A DNA stretch of 64,000 nucleotides from CAZRRV01 sp045660865 (GTDB lineage Bacteria; Bacillota; Clostridia; Oscillospirales; Acutalibacteraceae), in the NCBI GenBank assembly GCA_045660865.1, contig JAZREP010000028.1:35284-99283 (forward strand), in the 5' to 3' direction. Under the pieces are notes generated by a model. It was not told the origin of the DNA and ran no database searches. It saw nothing but the letters and a program-made list of their open reading frames with translations. This document shows positions 23,250 through 32,415 of this stretch, in pieces; positions within the stretch are counted from its first letter, which is position 1; each line of letters opens with the position of its first letter. The position numbers and the translations under genes were made by a program.

Positions 23250-23807
23250 TTACGCTCTTTCCATATATTCGCCGGTGCGGGTATCAATACGAATCATATC
23301 GCCCTCATTGATAAACAAGGGTACACGAATCTCTGCGCCGGTTTCCAATGTAGCGGGTTTGGTAGCATTTGTAGCTGTATCGCCTTTAAAGCCGGGGTCA
23401 GTTTGTGTGATTTGAAGCTCAACAAATGTGGGCGGCTCAACACCGAAAATTTTACCCTTGTAGGACAAAATTTTGCAAACCATATTTTCTTTAACAAATT
23501 TAAAGTTGTCACCCAACTCATCAGCATTTACAGGAACGAGCTCATAAGATTCTAAGTCCATAAAATAGTACAGACCGCCGTCCTCATAAGAATATTCCAT
23601 TTCCTTGCGCTCTACAAAAGCGGTGGGGAATTTTTCAGTAGGAGAAAAAGTTTTTTCTACTACGGAGCCTGCAATAACATTACGAATCTTGGTGCGAACA
23701 AAAGCCGCGCCCTTACCCGGTTTTACATGCTGAAATTCAATAATTTGATAAACATTACCTTCCATTTCGAAGGTTACGCCGTTTCTAAAATCACCGGCAC
23801 TAATCAT
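23250..23807 (-). CDS. efp: translation elongation factor P
   Basis: 185 residues from ATG at 23807 (MISAGDFRNGVTFEMEGNVYQIIEFQHVKPGKGAAFVRTK), the standard EF-P length; GGAGG lies 10 bases upstream. Three OB-like domains, with the KPGKGAA loop carrying the Lys that reaches the peptidyl-transferase centre, and the C-terminal signature GAEIRVPLFINEGDMIRIDTRTGEYMERA. EF-P relieves ribosome stalling at polyproline. Followed closely by the CD1247-type gene. Confidence 0.97.
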   Translation of the reverse strand: MISAGDFRNGVTFEMEGNVYQIIEFQHVKPGKGAAFVRTKIRNVIAGSVVEKTFSPTEKFPTAFVERKEMEYSYEDGGLYYFMDLESYELVPVNADELGDNFKFVKENMVCKILSYKGKIFGVEPPTFVELQITQTDPGFKGDTATNATKPATLETGAEIRVPLFINEGDMIRIDTRTGEYMERA

Positions 23808-23862
23808 ATCGTTTATACCTCCAATATTTGCTTGGGCTGACAACTAATTATCAGCTTATTTT

Positions 23863-23891
23863 ATAGTATCCTATTTTTACCTTTTTTGCAA
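23863..23891 (-). promoter_or_regulatory. probable efp promoter
   Basis: Minus strand TTGCAA (23886-23891), 17-bp spacer, TACTAT (23863-23868). Confidence 0.5.
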
Positions 23892-23907
23892 GTGTTTATT
23901 TAAAAAA

Positions 23908-24945
23908 TCAAAGAATAATCAAGGATTTATCGGCTCTTGTAAGGTTTTTACAGCCGTTATCCGTAACATATACCATATCTTCTATACGGACACCGAACTT
24001 TTCGGGAATATAAATGCCCGGCTCAACCGTTACTACATTCCCTGCTTGCAGTTTGCCTTCGCTTCTTACAGAAAGGTTTGGCCCTTCGTGTATCTCTAAG
24101 CCTACACCGTGACCTGTGCCGTGGGTATAGTATTTCGAGAAACCGGCATTCTTTATTTCTTCCCTTGCCGCTGCATCAACCACCGACAACAGTTCGTTCG
24201 GTTTTATTGCTGCAAGTGCTTTTTCCTGTGCGCTAAGCACTGTATTGTAAACCGTTTCCATAGCCTCGGTAACGCCGCCGACTGCAACTGTGCGGGTCAT
24301 ATCACTATGATATCCGTTTACAACTGCGCCAAAATCCAATGTTACAAATTCATTAGGACCAATTGTTTTATAAGACGGTTCACCGTGGGGCATTGAACTG
24401 CGTTTGCCCGAAACAACTATCGTATCAAAGGCACTCTTTTCAGCACCTGCACGGCGCATATAATAATCCAGCTCTGCCGCAATCTGCTTTTCACTAACAC
24501 CTATACGGATAAAGTTTAAAATATTTTCGAATGCTCTTTCGGCTATGCGTTGTGCTTTCTCTATATTTTCCAGCTCATCATCAGATTTTACGGCACGCAT
24601 ATCTCTTATTGTATCACTAAGCTTTTGGTTAGGTGTGATTTCCAATGTCGGGAACAGCTCACGCAGGCGCTCTAATTGTTCAATTGTTATTTCGGTTTCT
24701 ACCGAAAGCTCACGCACCCTAAGTTCACAAAAAAGCTCTAAAAGTTGTTTTTTGGTGTTGGTTAATAAAATCACATTTACACCCGATAGTTTTCTCTCGG
24801 CGGCTTCAAAATATCGGCCGTCTAAAAACAAATATTTTCTTCCGCCGCAAAGCACTAAGTATCCATCACTTGAAGCAAAACCCGAAAGATACTGCCTTGC
24901 TACCGGGGTGATAATCAGTTCCGCTTTATTTGTTGTTTCGCCCAT
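23908..24945 (-). CDS. pepP: Xaa-Pro aminopeptidase (M24 family)
   Basis: 345 residues, typical for the Gram-positive Xaa-Pro peptidase next to efp. A creatinase-like N-terminal domain (1-110) precedes the pita-bread catalytic domain. Metal ligands are visible in TLDFGAVVNGYHSDMTRT (two Asp), GTGHGVGLEIHEGP (His), TVEPGIYIPEKFGVRIEDM (two Glu). It removes N-terminal residues preceding proline. It stops before the efp promoter and starts 3 bases after the upstream gene. Confidence 0.93.
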   Translation of the reverse strand: MGETTNKAELIITPVARQYLSGFASSDGYLVLCGGRKYLFLDGRYFEAAERKLSGVNVILLTNTKKQLLELFCELRVRELSVETEITIEQLERLRELFPTLEITPNQKLSDTIRDMRAVKSDDELENIEKAQRIAERAFENILNFIRIGVSEKQIAAELDYYMRRAGAEKSAFDTIVVSGKRSSMPHGEPSYKTIGPNEFVTLDFGAVVNGYHSDMTRTVAVGGVTEAMETVYNTVLSAQEKALAAIKPNELLSVVDAAAREEIKNAGFSKYYTHGTGHGVGLEIHEGPNLSVRSEGKLQAGNVVTVEPGIYIPEKFGVRIEDMVYVTDNGCKNLTRADKSLIIL

Positions 24946-24948
24946 AAA

Positions 24949-25800
24949 CTACACCAACGATTCGTAATATTTTTTCATTGCAAGAGCGTCTTCGGCCTGT
25001 GTGCCTGCCGATTCGCAAATAATAGTCGGTGTGCAGTTTTTCTGCACAGTCAAATCTATTACCGGCTCAAAATCAGGACCAAACACATTATCTTCGAATG
25101 TTAAGTGCCGTTTTTCACCGCCAACAGTATACTCTATCTTAGAAAAATGCGAATGGTAGCTACGCAATCTGTCTATACCAAGTTCATTTTCAATATAATC
25201 AAAAATCGCTTTAAAATCCTCTTTACTTTTAAGGCTGCCAAGCGTTCTTGCATTAAGATGGCCAAAATCTATACAAGGAATTAAACTTTCATCAAGCTTG
25301 CAAAGTTCTATAACCTCATACAAATCTCCCAGCTGATTTATTTTGCCCATAGTTTCGGGGCAAATATGCACATTAGAAAGACCGTTTTCTCTAAGGCAGA
25401 CAATAGCTTTTTTCATTGTGTCCTTTGCCAGTTCCAAGGCTTGTTCACGGGACAGCTTACCGCAGGAGCCTGTGTGCACTACTATTCTATCCCCGCCCAT
25501 GGCATTTACTGCTTTTGCGCTTTGCAAAATGTAGTCAACCGATTTTAAGCGCTTTTCCTCCTCAATGCCTGACATAGAAATATAGTAAGGCGCATGCAAA
25601 GACAATTTTATATCAGCTGCCTTTGCCAAATTGCCCAACATTTCCGCCTTTTCGGTGCCGATATTTACACCTCTACCGCACTGGTATTCAAAGGCGTTAA
25701 GTCCCATTTCGGTCAAATATTTTGGAACATCGAGGCTTGATTTATAGCCCTGTTTTGTAAAGCTTTCAGAATTACCTGCAGGTCCAAATCTGGCTATCAT
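24949..25800 (-). CDS. endonuclease IV-like TIM-barrel protein (AP endonuclease family 2)
   Basis: 283 residues. Motifs of the Nfo/xylose-isomerase-like fold in order: ARFGPAGNSESF, FEYQCGRGV, LSLHAPYYISM, RIVVHTGSCGK, VHICPETMGK, PCIDFGHLNAR, YHSHFSKIEYT and TIICESAGTQAEDALAM. These supply the His, Glu and Asp residues of the three-metal site. Likely a deoxyribonuclease IV, cleaving at abasic sites, though the divergent C-terminus allows another phosphodiesterase activity. The start overlaps the yqeG stop as ATGA. Confidence 0.8.
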   Translation of the reverse strand: MIARFGPAGNSESFTKQGYKSSLDVPKYLTEMGLNAFEYQCGRGVNIGTEKAEMLGNLAKAADIKLSLHAPYYISMSGIEEEKRLKSVDYILQSAKAVNAMGGDRIVVHTGSCGKLSREQALELAKDTMKKAIVCLRENGLSNVHICPETMGKINQLGDLYEVIELCKLDESLIPCIDFGHLNARTLGSLKSKEDFKAIFDYIENELGIDRLRSYHSHFSKIEYTVGGEKRHLTFEDNVFGPDFEPVIDLTVQKNCTPTIICESAGTQAEDALAMKKYYESLV

Positions 25801-26288
25801 ATCTCGCCTCGCTCCTTACCTAGAATTTTCTTTTCCCACTTGCGGCGAACAATAAAACTTTTGCCTGTTTCAAGCAAAATAGGCTCAACCAATATACTGG
25901 GCATACCAACTAGATTGGCACCCATTATATCGGTAAAAAGTTGGTCGCCAACTATAGCGGTTTCTTTTATTTTTAAGCCCAGCCTTTTTGCGCCGATAAC
26001 ATAGCCCCAAAACAGAGGCTTTGCGGCACGGTGCACAAACTGTAAACCGATTTTTGCTGCGAACGGGACAAGACGTTCTTTAGCGGCATTGGAAATTATG
26101 GTAAGGCGTATTCCACTAGCCTTCATAGTTTCAATCCACTTCGGCAAATCATCTACAAGCTCTTGGCCTTTATGTGTTGAAAGGGTGTTGTCAACATCCA
26201 ACAATAATCCCTTAATGCCATTTTCATTTAAAAATTCTGGTGTGATTTCTGTCACACGGTAAAAACGGTGGCGCGGTTTAAACAACAT
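25797..26288 (-). CDS. yqeG: YqeG-family HAD IIIA phosphatase
   Basis: 163 residues from ATG at 26288 (CGGAG 8 bases upstream). HAD motifs: motif I GLLLDVDNTLSTH (nucleophile Asp), motif II TIISNA, motif III Lys within HRAAKPLFWG and motif IV AIVGDQLFTDIMGANLVGM. MLFKPRHRFYRVTEITPEFL is the YqeG N-terminus. In Firmicutes it usually heads the yqeG-yqeH-yhbY-nadD group, which here is split: yhbY and nadD lie 4 kb away. Physiological substrate uncertain. Confidence 0.9.
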   Translation of the reverse strand: MLFKPRHRFYRVTEITPEFLNENGIKGLLLDVDNTLSTHKGQELVDDLPKWIETMKASGIRLTIISNAAKERLVPFAAKIGLQFVHRAAKPLFWGYVIGAKRLGLKIKETAIVGDQLFTDIMGANLVGMPSILVEPILLETGKSFIVRRKWEKKILGKERGEI

Positions 26289-26302
26289 ATATTTTCTCCG
26301 TT

Positions 26303-26344
26303 TCAAAAAAATAAAGGCCGGCATAAGCTTAAGCTATGCCGACC
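26303..26344 (-). terminator. intrinsic terminator after rpsU
   Basis: GGTCGGCATA / TATGCCGGCC (10 bp with one G-U; 26335-26344 and 26316-26325) with a self-complementary loop, then a U-rich tail on the minus strand. Confidence 0.8.
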
Positions 26345-26364
26345 ATTGAAAAAGCAATTGAAAA

Positions 26365-26541
26365 TTAGCGGAATTTACGCTTACGGGCAGCTTCCGATTT
26401 CTTCTTGCGTCTAACGGAAGGCTTTTCATAATGCTCTCTCTTACGAACCTCTTGAATTACGCCGTCTTTTGCGGTTTGCCTTTTAAATCTTCTCAAGGCA
26501 TTTTCTAAAGATTCGTTCTCTTTTAATTTAACTTGGCTCAT
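26365..26541 (-). CDS. rpsU: 30S ribosomal protein S21
   Basis: 58 residues from ATG at 26541 (GGAGGGAATGTAAGA upstream). MSQVKLKENESLENALRRFKRQTAKDGVIQEVRKREHYEKPSVRRKKKSEAARKRKF is the full S21 pattern with its basic C-terminal tail. S21 sits at the small-subunit platform and aids initiation. Own consensus promoter and terminator. Confidence 0.97.
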   Translation of the reverse strand: MSQVKLKENESLENALRRFKRQTAKDGVIQEVRKREHYEKPSVRRKKKSEAARKRKFR

Positions 26542-26613
26542 TCTTACATTCCCTCCCTCCGCTGATTTGCAAAGGTATTTCTCTGCAAAGCGCACTACGA
26601 CGCTTACAAAAAT

Positions 26614-26642
26614 ATTATACTAAACAAAAAATGGCTTGTCAA
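26614..26642 (-). promoter_or_regulatory. consensus sigma-A promoter of rpsU
   Basis: Minus strand TTGACA (26637-26642), 17-bp spacer, TATAAT (26614-26619); it begins 4 bases after the leuS stop codon. Confidence 0.9.
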
Positions 26643-26645
26643 GTG

Positions 26646-29051
26646 CTATTTTACCACTATATTGACCAGTTTGCCCTTGACATAAAGCTCTTTTATAACT
26701 GTCTTGCCGGCTATTTCTTCGGCTACCTTTTCAGCCGTTTTAGCCATTGCAATAGCATCCTCTGATGTAATCTCTACCGGCACTACAAGTTTAGCACGGA
26801 TTTTACCATTTACTTGAACTACAATCTCAACTGAACTGTCTTGGCATTTGCTTTGGTCAAACTTGGGCCACTCGGCCGCATGAAGCATACCCTCAAAGCC
26901 ACAAAGTGTCCACATTTCCTCTGTGATATGCGGAGCAAACGGGTTGAGCAACAGCAAGAATGTACGCATTTCTGCTTTATTGATGCTTCCCTTTGCAACA
27001 ATATCATTAAGCAATGCCATAAGTGCAGCGATTGCGGTGTTCATCTTAAGTTCTTCAATGTCCTCTGTGACCTTTTTTATGGTCTTATGCATGGCTGCTT
27101 CCAAGTCAGCAGAATAGGTATCCCCTTCTGCTACGCAGTCAAGCAGGTTCCATACACGGTCCAGGAAACGGCGGCAGCCTTTAATGGAGGATGAACTCCA
27201 AGGAGCAGCCTTTTCAAAGTCACCAATAAACATTTCATAAAGGCGCATAGTGTCAGCGCCGTATTCGTCAACAATCTCATCGGGGTTAACTACGTTACCA
27301 CGTGATTTAGACATTTTTTCGCCGTTTTCACCCAGAATCATACCGTGGCTGGTACGTTTTGCATAAGGCTCAGCAACCGGAACTGCTTCAACGTCATAAA
27401 GGAATTTATGCCAGAAACGGCTGTACAACAAATGCAGGGTTGTGTGCTCCATACCGCCGTTGTACCAATCAACAGGCATCCAGTATTTCAGCGCTTCGGG
27501 TGAAGCAATAGCGTCATCACAATTCGGGTCACAATAACGCAAGAAATACCAAGACGAGCCCGCCCACTGAGGCATAGTATCGGTTTCACGTTTTGCAGGC
27601 TTACCGCACTTGGGACAAGTTGTATTTACCCAGTCGGTAATCTTGGTCAAGGGTGATTCACCGTTATCGGTAGGCTCATAGGAATCAACGTTAGGCAATA
27701 CAAGCGGTAACTCAGATTCGGGCACAGGAACATATCCGCACTCTTCACAATGCACAATCGGAATAGGTTCTCCCCAATAACGCTGACGGGAGAATACCCA
27801 GTCACGAAGCTTGTAGTTAACCTTGGGGCTGCCGACTTCGTTTTCGGCAAGCCATTCGGTTATTTTCTTTTTAGCATCCTCAACGCTAAGACCGTTAAGG
27901 AAGCCGGAATTAACCATAACACCTGTATCGCAATCGGTGAAGGCTTCTTTTTCAATATCTCCGCCGCCAACAACTTCAATAATAGGCAAATTGAAGGCTT
28001 TTGCAAAGTCGTAGTCACGAGTGTCGTGGGCAGGTACCGCCATAATGGCACCTGTACCGTAGGAAATCAAAACATAGTCCGAAATATAGATGGGTATTTC
28101 TGTATTATTTACAGGGTTGATTGCGCGAACACCCTTTATACATACGCCTGTCTTATCCTTTGCTACCTCGGTACGCTCGAAATCAGATTTGCGAGCAGCC
28201 ATATCACGATAAGCTAGGATTTCATCCATATTTTCAATATCATTAGCCCATTTATCAATCAACGGATGCTCAGGAGCTATAACCATATAGGTAGCGCCGA
28301 ACAAAGTATCAGGACGTGTTGAATAAACCTCCAAAACATCGCCTGCGGTGGTGTTAAACCTAATTTCCGCACCGGTTGAACGGCCAATCCAGTTGCGTTG
28401 TTGAGTTTTTACACGCTCAATAAAATCAATGTCGTTAAGACCGTTAATCAGCTTTTCAGCATACTCAGTAATCTTGAGCATCCATTGGCTTTTAACCTTA
28501 CGAACGACCTCACTTCCGCAACGCTCGCAAACGCCGGAAACAACCTCCTCGTTTGCCAAAACGCATTTACAGGAGGTGCACCAGTTTACTGCCATCTCTT
28601 TTTTATATGCAAGACCCTCTTTGAACAGTTGCAGGAATATCCACTGGGTCCACTTATAATAGGACGGGTCGGTTGTGTTTATTTCACGGTCCCAGTCAAA
28701 AGAAAAGCCGAGTGATTTAAGCTGGCGTTTGAAATTTGCTATGTTATTTTGAGTAACTACCTCAGGATGTATGTGATTTTTTATAGCATAGTTTTCGGTA
28801 GGTAAACCAAAAGCATCCCAACCAATTGGGTATAAAACGTTATAGCCTTGTAAGCGCTTTTTACGGCTTACAATATCCAATGCGGTGTAGGAACGGGGGT
28901 GTCCTACGTGCAAGCCTTGTCCTGAAGGATAAGGGAACTCTACAAGTGCAAAGAACTTTGGCAGAGTGTAATCATTTTTAGCTGAGAATGTATGCTGCTC
29001 TTCCCAGACCTTTTGCCATTTGTTTTCTATTCTTTTAAATTCGTATTTCAT
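26646..29051 (-). CDS. leuS: leucyl-tRNA synthetase
   Basis: 801 residues. Class I signature HIGH appears as HVGH in GQGLHVGHPRSYTALD (residues 45-60), the KMSKS loop as KMSKSRGN (about 577). A zinc knuckle (CTSCKCVLANEEVVSGVCERCG), the editing domain (STRPDTLFGATYMVIAPEHPL, YGTGAIMAVPAHDTRDYDFA) and a second CxxC pair (CEECGYVPVPE, CPKCGKPAKRETDTM) are present. It charges tRNA-Leu. The ATG overlaps the rsfS stop by one base (TAATG). Last gene of the long trmH-to-leuS run. Confidence 0.98.
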   Translation of the reverse strand: MKYEFKRIENKWQKVWEEQHTFSAKNDYTLPKFFALVEFPYPSGQGLHVGHPRSYTALDIVSRKKRLQGYNVLYPIGWDAFGLPTENYAIKNHIHPEVVTQNNIANFKRQLKSLGFSFDWDREINTTDPSYYKWTQWIFLQLFKEGLAYKKEMAVNWCTSCKCVLANEEVVSGVCERCGSEVVRKVKSQWMLKITEYAEKLINGLNDIDFIERVKTQQRNWIGRSTGAEIRFNTTAGDVLEVYSTRPDTLFGATYMVIAPEHPLIDKWANDIENMDEILAYRDMAARKSDFERTEVAKDKTGVCIKGVRAINPVNNTEIPIYISDYVLISYGTGAIMAVPAHDTRDYDFAKAFNLPIIEVVGGGDIEKEAFTDCDTGVMVNSGFLNGLSVEDAKKKITEWLAENEVGSPKVNYKLRDWVFSRQRYWGEPIPIVHCEECGYVPVPESELPLVLPNVDSYEPTDNGESPLTKITDWVNTTCPKCGKPAKRETDTMPQWAGSSWYFLRYCDPNCDDAIASPEALKYWMPVDWYNGGMEHTTLHLLYSRFWHKFLYDVEAVPVAEPYAKRTSHGMILGENGEKMSKSRGNVVNPDEIVDEYGADTMRLYEMFIGDFEKAAPWSSSSIKGCRRFLDRVWNLLDCVAEGDTYSADLEAAMHKTIKKVTEDIEELKMNTAIAALMALLNDIVAKGSINKAEMRTFLLLLNPFAPHITEEMWTLCGFEGMLHAAEWPKFDQSKCQDSSVEIVVQVNGKIRAKLVVPVEITSEDAIAMAKTAEKVAEEIAGKTVIKELYVKGKLVNIVVK

Positions 29052-29413
29052 TATTTATTCTCCTCAGCCAACATTTCTTCTACATCTATCTGTGCGCCAT
29101 CGTTCCACATATGGTCAAGCGCATAGAAATCTCTTGATTTTCTGCCGAAAATATGCACAACTATACAGCCGTAATCCAGCAAAATCCAATCGGTTGCCTT
29201 ACCTTCAATATGGTGCGGCTCAACTCCGATTACAGACAACTTATCCTCCACCGCATCCGCCAAAGCGCGAACATGGGTATTTGAGGTTGCGGTTGCCATA
29301 ACAAACGCATCCGCAATCGTAGTAAGGTCGCTGATTTCAACAGCAGTAAGCTCCATAGCTTTTTTATCATCCAACGCCTTTAAAGCTGTTTTTAATATGG
29401 TTTTGTAATCCAA
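29051..29413 (-). CDS. rsfS: ribosome silencing factor RsfS
   Basis: 120 residues starting at TTG 29413, with AAAGGGAAG 7 bases upstream overlapping the yqeK stop. DLTTIADAFVMATATSNTHVRALADAV, GKATDWILLDYGCIVVHIFGRKSRDFYALDHMW are the RsfS/Iojap pattern. It binds ribosomal protein uL14 and blocks subunit joining in starvation. Conserved neighbour of yqeK and nadD. Confidence 0.95.
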   Translation of the reverse strand: MDYKTILKTALKALDDKKAMELTAVEISDLTTIADAFVMATATSNTHVRALADAVEDKLSVIGVEPHHIEGKATDWILLDYGCIVVHIFGRKSRDFYALDHMWNDGAQIDVEEMLAEENK

Positions 29414-29415
29414 AA

Positions 29416-29979
29416 TTACACTTCCCTTTGCAACATAATTTCATTGTATGCCATAAACGTATCAGGGTGAATCGGCAAACATCTTGAACTCAAATCCTCA
29501 ATTGTGAATTTGAGCGCCACCTTCATTGCCGTTTCCATAGAAATTTCCACCGCTTTACGCATTTTATCCACACCGTCATAATCACGGTCAGCCGATGTGT
29601 AATCAGCCAGATAAAGCACCTTTTCAAGCAAGCTCATATTTGAGCGCGCGGTTGTATGATACCTTACCGCCAAAACAATATCATCCGGCATATTGAATTT
29701 TTGGCGCAAATACTCGCTTCCCGCCATTGCGTGCCACAGTTTTGGGGCATTAAGTTCAATTTCAGTAGGTATTATACCAAGTTCACTCATTATTTGCAAC
29801 TGCTCTTTACCGGGGGTATCTTTTAAAATATCGTGCAGCAGACCTGCTAAAAAAGCCTTCTCAGTATCGCAGCCGTATTTTTGAGCCAACCTTACAGCCT
29901 CATCAGCCACGCAAAGCGAATGTTCATACCGCTTTTTGGTTAGCATTTGTCGTAATATTCTTTTATATTCCTCAATCAT
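29416..29979 (-). CDS. yqeK: YqeK-family HD hydrolase (probable diadenosine tetraphosphatase)
   Basis: 187 residues from ATG at 29979 (TGGAGGAG 11 bases upstream). HD-domain ligands: KKRYEHSLCVADEAVRL, LAGLLHDILKDTP, LWHAMAGSEYLRQKF, YHTTARSNMSLLEKVLYLADYTSADRDYDGVD. YqeK proteins in Firmicutes split Ap4A symmetrically. Overlaps the nadD end by 8 bases and is followed after 2 bases by rsfS. Confidence 0.93.
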   Translation of the reverse strand: MIEEYKRILRQMLTKKRYEHSLCVADEAVRLAQKYGCDTEKAFLAGLLHDILKDTPGKEQLQIMSELGIIPTEIELNAPKLWHAMAGSEYLRQKFNMPDDIVLAVRYHTTARSNMSLLEKVLYLADYTSADRDYDGVDKMRKAVEISMETAMKVALKFTIEDLSSRCLPIHPDTFMAYNEIMLQREV

Positions 29980-30595
29980 TAAAAGCGTTCTCCTCCAGAT
30001 AAAGGCCATTGCGGATTATATAATCTTCCACCTTTAAAGACACAAGACTTTCAAGCGGTTTGCCGCTTTTTAAATTTTGACGGATTTCACTTGAGGAAAT
30101 ATTGGGTATTTCCTTATCTATTACAGTTATCCTGCCGCCTTGTTTGCGTAAACTTTCCAATGCGGCATCAAACTCTTCCTTCGAACAATTGCCCCGTCCA
30201 AAAACATAAAGTTCAACCTCTTTTAAAATTTCGAGGTACTGATACCACTTATTAAATTCAATCAGAGAATCACCGCCAAGTAAAAATGCAAACTCCTTTT
30301 TCGGGAATTCTGCTTTTAACTTACGTATGGTGGTAATAGAATAATTTTTCTCCTTGCTTTTTATTTCAATATCCGAAATTAAAACCTTTGGAATATCCAA
30401 AAAAGCAAGACGGCACATTTTGATACGGTGTTCTTCCGAAGCCAAAGCATTCCCGACTGATTTATGCACCGGCTGTTTTAAAGGGATTATTAAAATTTCC
30501 TCTACTTCTTCTCTTGCCGATACTGTTTCAGCCATTTTTATATGCCCTAAATGCACCGGATTAAAAGTGCCACCAAAAATCAGGGTTTTAGCCAA
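29972..30595 (-). CDS. nadD: nicotinate-nucleotide adenylyltransferase
   Basis: 207 residues starting at TTG 30595 (AGGTGAT upstream). GGTFNPVHLGHIKMAETV holds the T/H-x-G-H nucleotide-transfer motif; LLGGDSLIEFNKWYQYLEIL and the C-terminal IPNISSSEIRQNLKSGK (ISSSxIR) complete the pattern. It joins ATP with nicotinate mononucleotide in NAD synthesis. Lies in the conserved yhbY-nadD-yqeK-rsfS string. Confidence 0.96.
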   Translation of the reverse strand: MAKTLIFGGTFNPVHLGHIKMAETVSAREEVEEILIIPLKQPVHKSVGNALASEEHRIKMCRLAFLDIPKVLISDIEIKSKEKNYSITTIRKLKAEFPKKEFAFLLGGDSLIEFNKWYQYLEILKEVELYVFGRGNCSKEEFDAALESLRKQGGRITVIDKEIPNISSSEIRQNLKSGKPLESLVSLKVEDYIIRNGLYLEENAFND

Positions 30596-30605
30596 AATAT
30601 ATCAC

Positions 30606-30899
30606 CTATTTTACTAATCTGATTTGCTTGTTTTCTTTACTTTCTCTATACAGAATAAATTTTGAGCCTATTACCTGTACTACATCGGAACGGCTCTTTG
30701 AAGCAACCGCTTCAGCCGTTTCTCTAACAGATTCGGGGCTGGTTTCAAGCACCTTAATTTTAATAAGCTCACGGCATTCCAAGGTTTCATCAATCTGGCG
30801 CAACAACTGGTCGTTAATTCCGCCCTTTCCAACCTGGAATATTGTATCTATTGAATTGGCAAGGCCTTTAAGCTGTGCCCTTTGTTTACTAGTCAGCAT
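30606..30899 (-). CDS. yhbY: YhbY/CRM-domain RNA-binding protein
   Basis: 97 residues. LTSKQRAQLKGLANSIDTIFQVGKGGINDQLLRQIDETLECRELIKIKVL carries the CRM GxxG loop (GKGG), and VVQVIGSKFILYRES the closing strands. It is a ribosome-assembly factor associated with the large subunit in other bacteria. One base after the rdgB stop. Confidence 0.94.
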   Translation of the reverse strand: MLTSKQRAQLKGLANSIDTIFQVGKGGINDQLLRQIDETLECRELIKIKVLETSPESVRETAEAVASKSRSDVVQVIGSKFILYRESKENKQIRLVK

Positions 30900-30900
30900 A

Positions 30901-31494
30901 TTATTTTCTTTCCTTTAATTTTTCACTAAGTTTTACAAGGCTGTTGTGTCTATGGCTAATCGCATCCTTTTCATCATCGGACAAAAGCCCAAAACAGCCC
31001 TTTTCGGATATGAAAAGCGGGTCATAGCCGAAGCCGTTTGTACCCATTCGCTCATATCCTATAATGCCTTTGCATTCTCCCCTAACAACGAAATAATCGT
31101 CTTCGGAAAAAACGCAGGCAACTGCACTTACAAACTGCGCCGTGCGGTTCTCTTTTGGCACATTTTCAAGTTCTTTTAACAATTTGTCATTGTTTTTTTC
31201 ATCGTTGCCGTGTTCACCGGCATAGCGAGCCGAATAAACACCGGGCGCACCGCCGAGCGCATCAACGCACAGACCCGAATCATCAGCCACAGAGGGCATA
31301 CCCGTCTGTTTATAAGCCGCCATCGCTTTTATTAAAGCGTTTTCCTCAAAAGTGGCGCCGTTCTCCTCAACCTCCTCTAACGGAGTATCGAGGTCACGCT
31401 CACAAATTACGTTATAGCCCATAGGCTCTAACATACGGCAAAGCTCTTTTAATTTGTGCAAATTTTTAGTTGCCATTAAAAATGTGTTTTTCAC
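30901..31494 (-). CDS. rdgB: XTP/dITP diphosphatase (RdgB/HAM1)
   Basis: 197 residues from GTG 31494, which is 7 bases from GAGGA in the ftsY end; an internal ATG (codon 7) would give the conventional ATKNLHKLKEL start. Substrate residues in TFEENALIKAMAAYKQTGMPSVADDSGLCVDALGGAPGVYSARYAG, then GFGYDPLFISEKG and SHRHNSLVKL are standard. It removes deaminated purine nucleotides from the pool. Confidence 0.96.
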   Translation of the reverse strand: MKNTFLMATKNLHKLKELCRMLEPMGYNVICERDLDTPLEEVEENGATFEENALIKAMAAYKQTGMPSVADDSGLCVDALGGAPGVYSARYAGEHGNDEKNNDKLLKELENVPKENRTAQFVSAVACVFSEDDYFVVRGECKGIIGYERMGTNGFGYDPLFISEKGCFGLLSDDEKDAISHRHNSLVKLSEKLKERK

Positions 31495-32412
31495 CTAAGC
31501 ATCCTCGCTTTCAAAAATGGCTCTGGCAAAATCGGCGGGAGCAAAGGGCTGTAAATCATCTATTTGCTCACCGACACCGATATATTTTACAGGTATTCCT
31601 AACTCCTGCTTAATAGCCAATACCACGCCGCCTCTTGCTGTTCCGTCAAGCTTTGTTAGTACAATACCACTTATGCCTGTAGCTTCTTTAAACTCTCTTG
31701 CCTGGTTAACGGCATTTTGACCTGTGGTTGCATCTAACACCAACAATGTTTCAACCGAGGAGTCCGGTAACTCACGGGAAATTATACGGCGGATTTTTGC
31801 AAGCTCATCCATCAAGTTTTTCTTGTTATGAAGTCTGCCTGCAGTATCACAGATAATTACATCGGCTTTACGCGCCTTCGCCGCCGAAATAGTATCAAAA
31901 ACAACGGCGGCAGGGTCGTAGCCCTCTTTATTTTTTATAATATCTACCCCTGCGCGCTCGGTCCATACCTCTAATTGTTCAATGGCAGCGGCACGGAAGG
32001 TGTCGGGTGCGCCGACTATTACCTTATTACCCTTAGCCTTTAAATTGGCGGCAATTTTGCCCACCGAGGTAGTTTTGCCGGCGCCGTTTACACCTATCAT
32101 AAGTATAACTGCCGGCTTTGAAGAAATATCAAGCTCATTATCACCTGTCAAAATTTCGGCAATCTCTTGCTGTAATATTGACTTTATTTCCTGCGCATCC
32201 TGAATGTTCTCTGTCTTTACACGCTTACGCAAGTTTTCGCAGAGCACGAAAGCGGTGTTAGCACCCATATCACAGGTAATAAGCACCTCTTCAAGCTCTT
32301 CAAAAAACTCCTCATCAACCTTGCGGAAGTTACTGATAACACTATTAAGCGCATTCCCCAGCGAGCCTCTGGTTTTTTTCAGTCCCTCGCTGATTTTGTG
32401 AAAAAAGCCCAT
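31495..32412 (-). CDS. ftsY: signal recognition particle receptor FtsY
   Basis: 305 residues, lacking a long acidic N-terminal domain as usual in Gram-positives. NG domain: four-helix N part (1-85) then GVNGAGKTTSVGKIA (G1), DTFRAAAIEQLEVW, DTAGRLHNKKNLM, TKLDGTARGGVV and GVGEQIDDLQPF. It docks SRP-bound ribosomes at the membrane; its RNA partner is encoded at 4116-4253. No ffh follows, unlike the common ftsY-ylxM-ffh order. Confidence 0.96.
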   Translation of the reverse strand: MGFFHKISEGLKKTRGSLGNALNSVISNFRKVDEEFFEELEEVLITCDMGANTAFVLCENLRKRVKTENIQDAQEIKSILQQEIAEILTGDNELDISSKPAVILMIGVNGAGKTTSVGKIAANLKAKGNKVIVGAPDTFRAAAIEQLEVWTERAGVDIIKNKEGYDPAAVVFDTISAAKARKADVIICDTAGRLHNKKNLMDELAKIRRIISRELPDSSVETLLVLDATTGQNAVNQAREFKEATGISGIVLTKLDGTARGGVVLAIKQELGIPVKYIGVGEQIDDLQPFAPADFARAIFESEDA

Positions 32413-32415
32413 TTA

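Noticed and set aside
26841..28217. Several plus-strand open frames across leuS
   Set aside because: They oppose a fully conserved leuS gene and show no ribosome-binding sites or motifs.
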